Counted from the first letter of the stretch, positions 20,490 through 30,900 are shown. The stretch is 64,000 nt of DNA from Letharia columbiana (GCF_014066305.1 NW_023501087.1:206001-270000); one strand, 5' to 3'. A program made the numbers and translations. Notes: a model not told the origin generated them from the sequence alone.

Positions 20490-22037
20490 TCAAGTAGAAG
20501 AAGCTTCCTCTTGAGCCTTCAGGTGATCTTCGAAGCAGACGTCATCGGCGTCGTAAAGATCTTCATGAGGTGGCCTTCGCTGCTCAAAGTATCGTGTGAA
20601 GAATGAGAGGCATTGCTTCTCGAATCTTTCCAAATTATAAGGAGCACGGAACCAAATGCGCAACTCATAGGGGTGTCGACCTGTGAATACGGCCCCAAAA
20701 AGCTTCTTGACGTCTGGTTTCCGGATTTCGGGTCGGTCCTTGGGGTTGAAGTGCCCTAGGATCTTTGGCCATGCCTCCAGGCTGATGCAGATCAAGCGAG
20801 CCTTCTCTTCATCAGTATTACACGCCGCTAGAACATTGGGGTGGCAGATCTCCCCATTGTCAGGACAGTCAGCTACGCGATGGACTTTAAAGTTGGTGAC
20901 CATCCAGTCACCTTCGATGTAGTCGCCTAGACACCATCCGGTTTGGCTGTATTCCGGCCCTTCTATTCCGTTAGAAAAGAATCTCATGTTCATGGTGGGA
21001 ATCCGCCGGCGTCCTGCATCCAACCCAAGGCTGAAAGCCCATTCTTCCGTGTCTTTGGCGAAGCTGCCTATCAGCGAGGAGTTGTCAGCTTGGATGATGC
21101 ACAAGAACGGATTCTTGGGGTTCTCGAATATCAGCCCAGCGGAATGGGCTTTGCGGGGTCAAGACGGGAGCTCCTGCGTCGACAAGTGCTGAAGCAGAAG
21201 GGTTTCCTTCCGTCGCAACGTCGGGTTCTTCAGTCTTGCTCTCCGGCACACCTGTGGATGCTGCAATGGCTGGCCCCCTAACCGGTTGACTTGGGGAAGG
21301 TGGCCCCACACGCCGACGCTTTGAAGACTCCTCCGCTTCGTCGAAAGATACTGTCCTCTTGCGAAGGCCTTGCGATAGAGCTGCAGAGGGGTTTGGCTCT
21401 CTCGTGAATGTCCTTGAGTTGCCCTGTCGCGAACTCTTCCTTCGCTTCTCCACCTCATCCAATGCCGCTCCTGGTTTCAGGAAGGTGGCTATGCTTTCTT
21501 GTGTGATTGGCACATGAGGAATACTACTCTCGAGACCGCCCGCTGGCATACTATCTGCGTTGTTGAGGCCAAAGTCCCTGGTCTCGAGCTGTTGCGCTGG
21601 CGGGTTCGATGGCCTGAGACTTTGTAGGGCCGATCGAGAGTCACGTTCAATGATTTTCGATATGGGTTGGGCCGTCGCTGGAACCGGGGGAATGACAGTT
21701 TTGGAATCAGCTTTGGTAGTATTCTGAGCTGATGGAAGACGGTAGCCAAAATTTGTGTAGGCAGCAATCTGTTTAGCAGTCAACTCCGCTGGTTCATCAG
21801 AGACCGCAGGTTTATCAAAGACCACGACTGGCATGGGGTTGGCAATCAAAAAGAGCAGCTTCGCCCCTCAGGCGGTTCGACTTTTTTTTGTTCCTCAACA
21901 AGAATCTCTTGCCCGATCTGGATTTTAGAGGTAAATGCGACTGGAGAGTCAACATGAGTGCCTTCAGATTCAAAACGAACCCTCTGTACCATGCCTGTGA
22001 CTTCCAACTCTCCGCGCTTCTCAGGATTGGCAGGCAC
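20490..22037 (-). CDS. Stand-alone member of the helicase-linked domain family, frame-disrupted
   Basis: Three minus-strand frames follow one another: 22,037-21,846, 21,849-21,085 and 21,104-20,490. The middle part contains LESSIPHVP, SSRQGNSRTF and NPSAA, the same order as in the helicase gene (LESSLPHVP, KSRQGNTSTF, IPSAAP), and a KRRR basic patch. The last part carries the shared domain: CIIQAD, IGSF, the LGLDAGRRR signature, VLAACNTDEE, then LRIWFRAPYNLERFEKQC. No helicase follows; the protein ends in an acidic tail. Frame changes are needed near a GGGG at about 21,865 and near 21,120. They could be true breaks, assembly indels or unseen introns. The 5' end is uncertain. No structured leader was found upstream, and a compositional repeat lies at 22,150-22,210. 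Confidence 0.55.
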
Positions 22038-22634
22038 GGCTCAACTTATGAGTTGATTCTGGTCCTGCATATCTTGGATGATCGGCAGCGGGTTGCCTCT
22101 TCCCTTGGGTGAGGGATCTTATGCATTGTACGACCAAACCCTGGTTTGGTGTCAGGCCTCCACGTTCTCCCTGGCCTCCACGCCCTCTCCTGGCCATTCC
22201 ACGCCCTTTCTGGCCACAGCTTTCGACTGCATGCCATCAGTTCCACGCCCAGGAACTCTGTCTGGTCCCTGAGACCTCTGTTGTCTATGTGCTTCAGGAG
22301 AAACTTGTTTTTCTGTTTTCCTTTTTTTGCCGAAACCTCGGTGTGCGTGATAAGTGAAACATGGCATTGTTTTATCTGGTTTGTCATGACGCCCTTCGAC
22401 GTGACGGCTCCTCCGCGTGGCTCGTTTTGCAATACCTGAGCATAGTTCGTCTGCGCAGGTACTGCTGGTTGTGAAAAGGCGAGGCCCTATACGTCTTCGA
22501 ACTTCGCCGGTGTCAACTGTGATGAGGGCGTATGAAGACGGAGCTCGACTGTCCGCCTTGGGTTATCTCTTTGGGTGGTGAGACTGGAAGAGTCTCGGTA
22601 GACTTGTTGGTATCAATACTTGACACCCCGGGCT

Positions 22635-23111
22635 TTAGCAGTTTTGAAGCTCATGCTCCTCGGCAGTGGCTCCGGCCATCGATACGCGGTCCATGTCCTG
22701 GAAAGCTGCATCCTCTCTTGAAATGTCGTCGTCATCTTCATCGAGCTTTGACCCGAAAAGTGTAGTCGCCTCTCTGACGTGGATTTTTACCTCACGATAT
22801 GTTCTTACCTTTTCAAGCAAGGCAGAAACTTCTTCTTCTTGCTGCGCAATCTTTGTATTCTTTGCCTCAAGCTGGGTCTCCAGCCTGTCAATCTTGTCTC
22901 GCAAGATGAAATCCGGAATGCCTGTGGGCATTGCGGGACGAAGAGCCTGGTCGTCAGCCTTTTGGGCAGACAGTCCTTTCTCCACCTCGAGTGTGTGGAC
23001 TTTCTGCTCCAGATCCTTGATCCTGGACTTTTGTCGTTCGACTTCCAGTTGAGCTTCCAGCCGTGCCATTTTTTCGGCGATGAGGCCCTGCATGTCAGTT
23101 TGAAGGGACAT
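22635..23111 (-). CDS. Coiled-coil protein behind the shared leader
   Basis: An intact 158-aa minus-strand frame starting MSLQTDMQGL at 23,111. Residues of about 10-55 and 70-110 are strong coiled coil (EKMARLEAQLEVERQKS; DKIDRLETQLEAKNTK). The tail is acidic (LDEDDDDISRED). It lacks the Leu-Asp-x-Gly-Arg domain. The start is fixed by the structured leader at 23,122-23,204, whose conserved block ends 11 nt before the ATG. It is divergent from the family gene at 23,549, with 437 bp between the two ATGs. A coiled-coil partner protein encoded beside domain proteins suggests complex formation, but that is inference. Confidence 0.65.
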   Translation of the reverse strand: MSLQTDMQGLIAEKMARLEAQLEVERQKSRIKDLEQKVHTLEVEKGLSAQKADDQALRPAMPTGIPDFILRDKIDRLETQLEAKNTKIAQQEEEVSALLEKVRTYREVKIHVREATTLFGSKLDEDDDDISREDAAFQDMDRVSMAGATAEEHELQNC

Positions 23112-23121
23112 GATAGTTTGG

Positions 23122-23204
23122 AAAAACCCCCGAGATTCCTGCGGTGGTGGAAAACGATCTCAGCAAGTGAGACGTGAATATCCGACTCTTACACTGGGCA
23201 AGAG
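23122..23204 (-). promoter_or_regulatory. Structured leader, single unit
   Basis: On the minus strand: CTCTT/AAGAG hairpin (23,186-23,204), TCTCA-GCAAG-TGAGA hairpin (23,158-23,172), then CCACCG, CAGGAATCT, CGGGGGTTTTT (23,122-23,150), ending 11 nt before the ATG at 23,111. The sequence of the hairpins differs from other copies but the arrangement is kept, which argues for conserved structure. Confidence 0.65.
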
Positions 23205-23456
23205 AAGGCAAAAGTTGCAGAATGACTTGGTGCAACAGGTGATGAGATTATGAAAGATGATGGTTGTAGAAAAAGAGCATGCTGGTGGTTGTGTTGATAC
23301 AGCAGGTTTTAGGCTTGGCGCTAGTCTCGCTCTTATTTCGTTTTAAAGAAACACCACCACTCATCCAACCTTTCCACACAACTCTTTTGCCATCTCTTTT
23401 TTAAACGCTCTTCCAAAGCTCATACCTTGCCATCTCAGGCAAATATTCCTCGTCTC

Positions 23457-23539
23457 GTACCATCTTTTTGGTACCTGGCAATTAATTGTTCCTTCCTTGT
23501 GGAGGCAATCTTCAACCGCCGCAGGAATCTCGGCGGGTT
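23457..23539 (+). promoter_or_regulatory. Structured leader, single unit
   Basis: On the plus strand: GTACC/GGTAC hairpin (23,457-23,474), a short CAATTAATTG palindrome, then AACCGCCG, CAGGAATCT, CGGCGGGTT (23,513-23,539). The G-to-C change in this copy is matched by a CCGCCG / CGGCGG pair, so base pairing of the conserved block is kept. The block ends 9 nt before the ATG at 23,549. Confidence 0.65.
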
Positions 23540-23548
23540 ATCCAAAAA

Positions 23549-24960
23549 ATGTCTAACCTGATAGACCCCAAAACAGGGAGCAATGGAACGCCAAGCAAAG
23601 GCCTCGAACAGAACCGCAGCACCGGGGAGGAGCTCCGTATGGACGCGAATGTAGCGAGCGACGGGAGCGAGGAGGGCGAGATCCAAGACGATCACGCCAC
23701 CAACGCTGTGGGTACAAAGCGAAAACGCTCGCCCTCGACCGAAGAGACGGGACCTTCGAAGAAAATCAAAGGCCCTGAGCCAACATTCCTCTCATTCAAA
23801 ACAATGAGGCACCCAACGGAGACGATACCTTGTGTAATCAGTATCAACGAACGAGAGCCATTCGGATCACTCTATCCGACAAATCACACACTCACAACCC
23901 GATTGTTCCTTGACCCCGGACGTTTCGGGCCTCCGTCAGTAGCACTGACTTTCACCAAAACCGGATCAGAGACCGGTAGAGGCATTGCCAAGAATGTTTG
24001 GGACATGTTGTCAAACAGTCGGGGGGAATGGGCAATGAATGACGTCCAACACGGTTATGCTACTCCAGATGGGCCCGATCTCAGAATGTCTAATCGAACC
24101 GTGCTCGCCGACTGCAGTAGACGGGACATACAAAATTTGATGTACCTGAGATTCAAGTCTTGGAGCCAAGTATCAGGGTTTCATAAAAAAGAAGAGTTCA
24201 GTCAGGAAAGTGCTGAGATAAAAAATTCGATCAAAACCATGTTTCGGCGTCAAAAAGCATACCAACTGGAGTTGTGGTTTATTGCCCCGTTCGATGCACC
24301 GGACTTTCGTCGACATTGTCTAAGGTATGTATTTCACCGCGAGCTTGGAAAGCAGACAACACCCTTTCGACCATTGGCAAGATTCCCACGGGGATCATTT
24401 CAACCAAAGGTCGGTGCTACCGCTGCCACCGATCTTGGCTGCTCCTTGGAACCAATTGCGCTTGCCTCTTGCCCCAAGACCAGGATAATTGCCGATGCCC
24501 ACAAGACCAAGCAACTTGCCGAATACAACACCTCCAGGCGACCATGCAGGGCAGTCTGCAGCCGAGCCACAGCCAACCCTCACATCTCAGCAGCATCCGG
24601 AAAGTTCGACCTCCACGGCAGCGCAGGATGGCAAGATATCAGATCGTTCGACATCAGTGCCGCCAGAGATCCACCCGACTCCAGAAATGTAGGCAATGCT
24701 GACATTTCGAGCAGGACCTCTTCCCCCATCCGCCTAAGACCAACGAACCAGTACGTCTGGCTTCTCCTTCGGTCTCGAGGCACCCACATCCATACCATCA
24801 CTCATCAGCAGTCCGAGGCCGGGGTTTGTGCCTGATTTTACATTAGGTCCTCTCGATATAGAAGACGAGGAATCCGACTCGGACTCCGAATACGACTCTG
24901 AGTCTGGAAGCCATTCAGATTGGGAAAGGAAGCACGAGGGTCAAAGAGGGGGTGACGGCA
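23549..24960 (+). CDS. Second stand-alone member of the helicase-linked domain family
   Basis: The frame begins MSNLIDPKTG right after the structured leader. A nuclear-localisation-like KRKRSPSTEE lies near residue 55. The shared domain spans residues of about 85-290: CVISIN, FGSLYP, the LFLDPGRFG signature, VLADCSRRDI, and LELWFIAPFDAPDFRRHC. This frame runs to a stop at 24,835, but downstream of about 24,400 another frame looks more natural (Pro/Ser/Thr-rich, NTTPPGDHAGQSAAEPQP), and an acidic tail (DIEDEESDSDSEYDSESGS) is open at about 24,830-24,970. At least one frame change or an unseen intron near 24,380-24,420 is likely. No helicase follows. Function unknown. Confidence 0.6.
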
Positions 24961-25925
24961 GTGCTGCATAGAGGTTGTTAAGGCCTCATAGGCTAGGATA
25001 GCATGTTCAATCCAGGTAGTACTTTACGTGGAGACGTTCTCACTGTAAAGGAATCTACCACGTCCATAGCTCCACAAGTTATGCAGTTGTCAAAATGCTG
25101 TAACAACTAGCATACCTCTAATCATTAACAAGACAGGAAAGCTGCGGCCTGAAAAGTTCGGAAGGGTCAGGTAAGCCAGAATGTCCTACTTCCGCACATG
25201 TTTTGCTCATATTCATACAGGAACGGCATGGTCTCCCAGCAACATACCCAGTATTCCCTATCAGTCACACAAGATGGAGGCAAATACTGGTAAAAAGGGT
25301 AGGCAAGCTAACATGTCCTTGAATCCAAATTCGAGCGAGAAGAGGCTGACCAGTCCAGAAGCCGTGTTCTCCGGATCCTAGCCGCGTGTATCGATGATCG
25401 ACTCTCATCAGCTCAGCATCGCCAGCCGACTAGATGACACTGTCGACTCTCTCGGGATCTGCGCAGCTCCGACTGGCAAGATTCTGACCTCGTGTCGGCT
25501 GCTGGATCCAATCGGAAGATTCGCCCCACTCCTCGTTGACACAAATCTCGCTGCCGAAAGTGCCGTCTTCGAGTCGAGACTAATGCCTGTGTTGTGGAGC
25601 ACGGAGATGGTTCTCTCTTCTGCAAAGGTGCATGCCTTCCTCCAATAGGCAGACATTCAAGGCAATATGTGCTCACGGACACAAGGAGCATTTTCTCTCT
25701 TTTGAGCCTACCTTCTCTTCAAACTCCTCCTCTAGCACTCCAGTCTTCCTTCACCTATTCAGCCGCCTCCATATTCACCCAACATCTATCATCCGAGGTA
25801 AGTACTCGAACCTCTCCCAAGAGAATGGGGATGCACGAAATGTACTGACGTTCTACCTCTACGATCCAGATCTTACGTCGTACCCAAAGCCATCCTACCT
25901 CGAGCCACCCTACGTACTCGTAACC
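24961..25925. other. Stretch without a recognisable gene
   Basis: Short frames only. The segment 25,800-25,920 reads as a plausible Pro/Tyr-rich exon (YLYDPDLTSYPKPSYLEPPY) that could belong to the small gene that follows, but its upstream limit could not be fixed. Confidence 0.35.
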
Positions 25926-26506
25926 ATGAACAACCCACCGGCCCCCTCCGTAAGTATTTCACTTCCTTCAGATCTGAAACACCCTTTCTGACGGCTATGC
26001 AGACCAGGATCTTCCAGTTCAGCTGGCCGTGACAACAGTGGATTGGAGCAGCGTGTGGTCCGTGGAGCAGCTGGACAGCGAGCTCGAGAGGTTATACAGC
26101 AGGGTGGAGACCCCCTTCAGCAGGGTCGAAAATTTAAACAGCTCGGCGGAAGAGCTGCACCGCAGGGTCAACAGCACGGTCAGAATGCTGACTTTGGTCC
26201 TCCACCTCCTCCGTAAGCTCGCCAATTCTCTTCATGTGAGAATCCTCTTTTCCTGACAGCCGTCTAGACCGAGACGATACGATGTTTGGGGCATGGACTA
26301 TCGACCATATGACCAGGGTGGACCAGTTGCAGAGCAAAGTCGAGCAGCTCTACCGCAGGGTCAACAGCACGGTCAGAACACTGACTTCGGTCCTCCGCCT
26401 CCTCCGTACGCGCTCTGGTTCTCTCTAAATAAGAAAGCTGTCTTGCTGAAGCGTTCCAGACCACGACGTTACAATGTTTGGGGCATGGACTATCGTCCAT
26501 ACCTAG
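25926..26506 (+). CDS. Small coiled-coil protein with a tandemly duplicated exon
   Basis: A consistent four-exon model: 25,926-25,949, 26,008-26,212, 26,268-26,405 and 26,460-26,506. Introns are 58, 55 and 54 nt, with GTAAGT, GTAAGC and GTACGC donors and CAG, TAG and CAG acceptors. Phases match at every junction (0, 1, 1). The product is about 137 aa, mostly heptad-like (VEQLDSELERLYSRVE; VDQLQSKVEQLYRRVN). Exons 2 and 3 end in the same RVNSTVR-LT-VL-LL segment and exons 3 and 4 start with the same TMFGAWTI segment, because a unit of about 192 bp of intron plus exon is duplicated. The start could be further upstream. Family unknown. The model rests on splice signals read by eye. Confidence 0.5.
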
Positions 26507-26559
26507 TGTGTGAAAAAATCGTGCATAAGTGATGTGATGGGCAAGATTTGATGCCTTAA

Positions 26560-26996
26560 CAGTCGACTATGTGACGGCTCTTTCTTGAAAGCCGGGAAAG
26601 CTCTTTACGACTCGGCAATAGTGAATAGCTGCCCAAAAGAGGTACTTGGACCGACTTGCGGGCATCATGTTTACATGCAACGCCGCCAAAGCGTCACGAA
26701 TCGAAAAAGCCTCGTTGGAAGGCCTAGATGACGACGTCAAGTATGGTTTCCAAAATCCATTCCTTGGTACCGGGACCCACACGATGGCCATCTGGTTCTT
26801 AGTCTACCCTAATGTGGACAATGCCGTCAAGGCATGGGGCAATGATCTGGAGAGTCCGGTCACTCCCAGGTTTTTAGCATTCTGGTTGTCTAGGACAGCA
26901 GACAACGAGTCCAGGCGGCCAGGGATCTGGGGGACATGGCTTTTCAGACTGGTTAGCCTCTTTTCGATGAGACCTTTCAGGCAAATATCAGTTTGA
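26560..26996 (+). pseudogene. Relic of the helicase-family N-terminal domain
   Basis: From 26,646 the frame reads YLDRLAGIMFTCNAAK, then EGLDDDVKYGF and MAIWFLVYPNVDNA, matching the helicase gene at about 28,725-28,900 (QLDQLVGIMFSCNSAK; MTIWLLAYPNVETA). The segment 26,570-26,645 matches the helicase DNA just upstream but in broken frames. It ends in unrelated sequence near 26,960. No start, leader or helicase part is left. Confidence 0.7.
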
Positions 26997-27289
26997 GACT
27001 CTGATGAGACAGAGCTATAGTCGCTTTAGCTTACTTAGCTATTGCACCACTCTGAGCTGAATTGTAAGTTGAGGATAGAAGAGACATAGCAACTAAATCA
27101 ATTGAGGTGAGGGTTCGGAGAAGGCAGAGGTGCAAACGGGGTGAGGGTTCGAAGAAGACAGAGTTGACAACACATTGGGTGTATTCACGCATGGCATTCA
27201 TTGCCGACATTCATCCATTTGCAGGTGAATGTTCTTCCCTTCTTTAGATTCTAGGGCAATGCAGTGATGCGTCAGACCATTCACCGCTG

Positions 27290-27440
27290 CATATCATTCC
27301 TTTTCTCCATTCATTTCCTTTCTCCATTCATTTCCTTTCTCCATTCATTTCCTTTCTCCATCCATTCCTCCCTCTTTCTATTCATTCCCTTTCTTCATTC
27401 ATTCTCTCTCTCTATTCATTCCCTTTCTGCATTCATTCCG
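27290..27440. repeat. Pyrimidine-rich minisatellite
   Basis: Tandem degenerate units of the type CCATTCATTTCCTTTCT, repeated about eight times. It lies just upstream of the TATA-like box of the helicase gene. Confidence 0.8.
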
Positions 27441-27472
27441 AACAGAGAACATTCACCACAGGCATCGTCTAC

Positions 27473-27480
27473 TATATAAA
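27473..27480 (+). promoter_or_regulatory. TATA-like box upstream of the helicase gene
   Basis: TATATAAA is followed by a CT-rich stretch with several CAACAC or ACATAAT sites, a usual fungal core-promoter layout. It lies 490 nt upstream of the ATG, which leaves room for the structured leader and possible 5' introns. Confidence 0.5.
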
Positions 27481-27780
27481 CCCCCTTCCCTCCCAACACA
27501 ACCATCCCTCCTACATAATCCCAATACAACACATGCAAGGTATCTCCTCCTATAACCTACAAATCTTCTCCCACATTTCCATCCAACGTTATATAGATCC
27601 ATACGCTGGCTTGGCTTTTGTGTCATCTATATATACATATCAATATCATTTCAATCAGCCTCCGGAATGACCGCGGTTCAATTGAACTGGTAAATCCCTC
27701 GCGTCCTCACTCTTCTTTCACCATCAACCCCTCACAACATCTTTGCAAACTGGTCGTACTCACGGCTGCTCCACTCCTTG

Positions 27781-27949
27781 CCTACGTTTGTAGGTGAGAA
27801 CCGCGCTTGCTAGTTCACTAGCATTCTATTTCACCCCGAAGAATACTCGGTGGGTTTTTCCCTTTTTGATTCTTCGCCTACGTTTGTAGGTGAGAATCGT
27901 GCTTGCTGGTTTACCAGCATTCTAACACCCCCGCAGAATACTCGGTGGG
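27781..27949 (+). promoter_or_regulatory. Structured leader, two tandem units
   Basis: Unit 1: CCTAC-GTTT-GTAGG (27,781-27,794), GCTAG-TTCA-CTAGC (27,809-27,822), then CCCCG..CGGTGGG (27,834-27,854). Unit 2: CCTAC-GTTT-GTAGG (27,877-27,890), GCTGG-TTTA-CCAGC (27,905-27,918), then CCCCCG..CGGTGGG (27,928-27,949). The middle stem differs between units (GCTAG versus GCTGG) with compensating change on the other side. The block ends 12 nt before the ATG at 27,962. Unit 2 also reads as a 47-nt intron (GTGAGA donor, TTCTAAC branch site, CAG acceptor). Confidence 0.75.
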
Positions 27950-27961
27950 TTTATTTTTTCA

Positions 27962-30900
27962 ATGGCTTCGTCGAGTAATCGATTTGCTGCCCTAGCGGAC
28001 ACTCCGTCCAGCTCCAAAGAGCAGGAGACCCGAGCGCCAGTCACCGGCACCAACGATACGGGAGACCGTGTCATGCAAGACACAGCTCAACCTGGTCCTT
28101 CCACCGAGGACGCAAGTATGTCCGCATGGGCGCTCTCGAGAGTAGTCTCCCTCATGTGCCAACTCAGGAAGACAATCTAGCCGTCTACAAGAAACGACTC
28201 AACGATTGGCAGAACCAGGAGAGAGCGAAAAATCGCGACAGGGCAACACATCGACATTTGTGGGACAGCCAATCCCCTCCGCGGCTCCAAAATCGCACGA
28301 CGTCATGGTGGTAGAGGACGAGTACAACTGCCGGAATATCGTCAACCCCGGGAGGCGCACCCGGTGCGCTTTCAGCTACTTGCATACAGCAAATGAAAAA
28401 CTTCACTCCCCGATTGGTAGTCTTTGGCAGGTCGAGAACAAGGGCTGGTCAGTCTACCTATATCTCGACGCCGGTCGGTATGGATCGGCAAGTTTGTCTT
28501 TGACATTTCGAGTCAACAAAGGAGACAAAAACGCCCCGCTGTCCAAGAATCCGGACGATTACTACCAATTTGAAGTCACTTGGCGGGCCGGCGTCCTAAT
28601 CGACGGACAGCAGGTCATAGAGGACTTAACAGTGGACCCTCTGATGGCTCTTTCTGATCTCAAACAGGCTCCCTACGACTCGAGCATCGTGGACAGCTGT
28701 CCACCAGAGAAGCGCCACCAGCTGGACCAACTTGTGGGCATCATGTTCTCGTGCAACTCCGCCAAAGTATCACACATGGAGGAGACCTGGTTGCAAGGCC
28801 TGGCTGACGATGTCAAGGATGGGTTGAAAAAGCTACTCCTTGGTATCGGACCCCACATGATGACCATATGGCTCTTAGCCTACCCCAACGTGGAAACCGC
28901 CCGCAAGGACTGGATCGTGCCTTTGATGAGTTCGGTCTCGTCCGGATATCCTGCTTTCTGGCAGTATAAGGCACCAGAGAACAAGGTGGGCCTTACAATC
29001 GAAGATCTTGAGCCGATCAACACTTTCCAGAAGGCAATGTACGTCCAATACCGCGCGAACCGCAACGACAACGGCCAGGTAAGGAAGCTGGAGGACGGAC
29101 GGGTTGAAGAAGACAAGACCCAGATCAGAGGATACCACAACTTCGAGAAACAGCTCAGCTGGGACACATCTTTCGAGTTCGGGGTTTTCAACACAGTTCC
29201 GGTCATTCGAGATGTACAGTTTGAGAAGGGTCAGGTGGCTCACCTCGTCCTTGGAACACATCTCGTCCATTTCGAGGGCCTTCCCAAGGTACCAGTCACA
29301 GGTTTCAAGGGCCTTTACACCATGAAACAGCTCGAAGGGGGGGGTCAGAGGCTTCGTCCGACAGGCAACAGATGGTCCGGTGCCCACTCACGGTGCGAAA
29401 ATCCGGGCCGAATTGGACAACGCAAACCCCCAAACCGGGAAACCACACATGCCTTCCACAGACAAAAGAACCATCTGGAAGGGAACCGTCCTGAAGGACA
29501 TGCAGGTTCCATGCAAAGATACCGGTACAGATTTCTGCGTCTGGTTTCAGATGCCTCTTGTAGGCCGGACTCCTCGCATCCACAAGACCGCCAACGAAAG
29601 ACTTGAGAACCACAAGCTTGTGCGGATGCACATCGAGGTCGTCATCGACGAAACATCTGCCCAGCGAGAGATAGATGGGATGCAGAAACTCGCAGATGAG
29701 ACTTTCAATGCTGGAACGCTGGCTCCCGCCCGCATCGCCCTCATGTCGAACCCCTCGAAGATGACGCATACCACAAGCGATCTGACGGAGAGGAATCCTG
29801 AGATGTGGAGACAATGGGAGGCTTACTGCAGCCAAAAATATGCAGACAACCCAGCCCAGTTGGAAATCGTCACTTCTTTGAAGGAGGTCAAGAACAAAAT
29901 AACGGCGATCATAGGCCCTCCAGGCACAGGCAAGACTACGGTTCTTGCAGACATCACGAACGGGGCCGTGCTGTGCGGTCATACTGTCCTGGTGTGCGCG
30001 GTAAGTAACAACGCCGTCGACAAGGCCGCCAACTCTTGCTGGGAGAAATTCCCAATAGAACACCGTCACAGGTATAAATTCCTTCGGTACGAGACGGCAT
30101 CAGCCGAGCTGCAGGCATACGTAACTCGAGCGGATATCAGAAACCCTGATCGTGCAGGATCCAAATGCTCGTCCAACTTACAAGGCGTCAACTATGCTAG
30201 ATGATGACGACCTGATAGCGCAGACAATGGCCGAAGCCGCCGCATTACAGGGTGAGCATAACAAGCAACTCTTTGCCCTGATCCGGGTTTGTGACGATCT
30301 TTTCGCAAGCACTTCAGAGAGAAGCGGGAAATGGATGAGCCGGAAGAAATCCAACGTTCCGGCTCCAATGACGCTTCCCAATCGTTGCTTCGAGTTGACC
30401 ACTCGAGGACCAGTATCGGGCAGACGCGGACTACCACGCAGAGCTCGCGGCATATAGAGCCGACAAGCTTGACGCTGCCGCAATCCTACACAAGCGTCAG
30501 ACAGGTGACTACCACACCGACGCAGAGCTTGCAGCGCTGGGTGAAGACGCGCTTGATGAAGCGGAGATCACGGCACGTCTGGATGATCAGAGGATCCCAA
30601 GCATCGACCAGCGCGACAAGTCTCTCGAGTACCGGAATCCCCTTGACGCGTATGTCTTGGCCAATGGCGACGTGTCAAGAAAGGCGAAGGAGCATTTCGA
30701 AACTCTGCGAGTTCGAGTCGTCCTTCGAGTCTTTGCAGACACCCAGGCCCTCTTCACGACCTGCAACAACGCCGGTTCCGAGTTGATGGTGCTTGGATTC
30801 AACCCAACTCTCATCGAAATCGATGAATCAGGGCAGCTCACCATGGCTGCGCTCGCGAACGTCTTGACGAGCTTCCACCGATGGCTAGCAGCCATCATAT

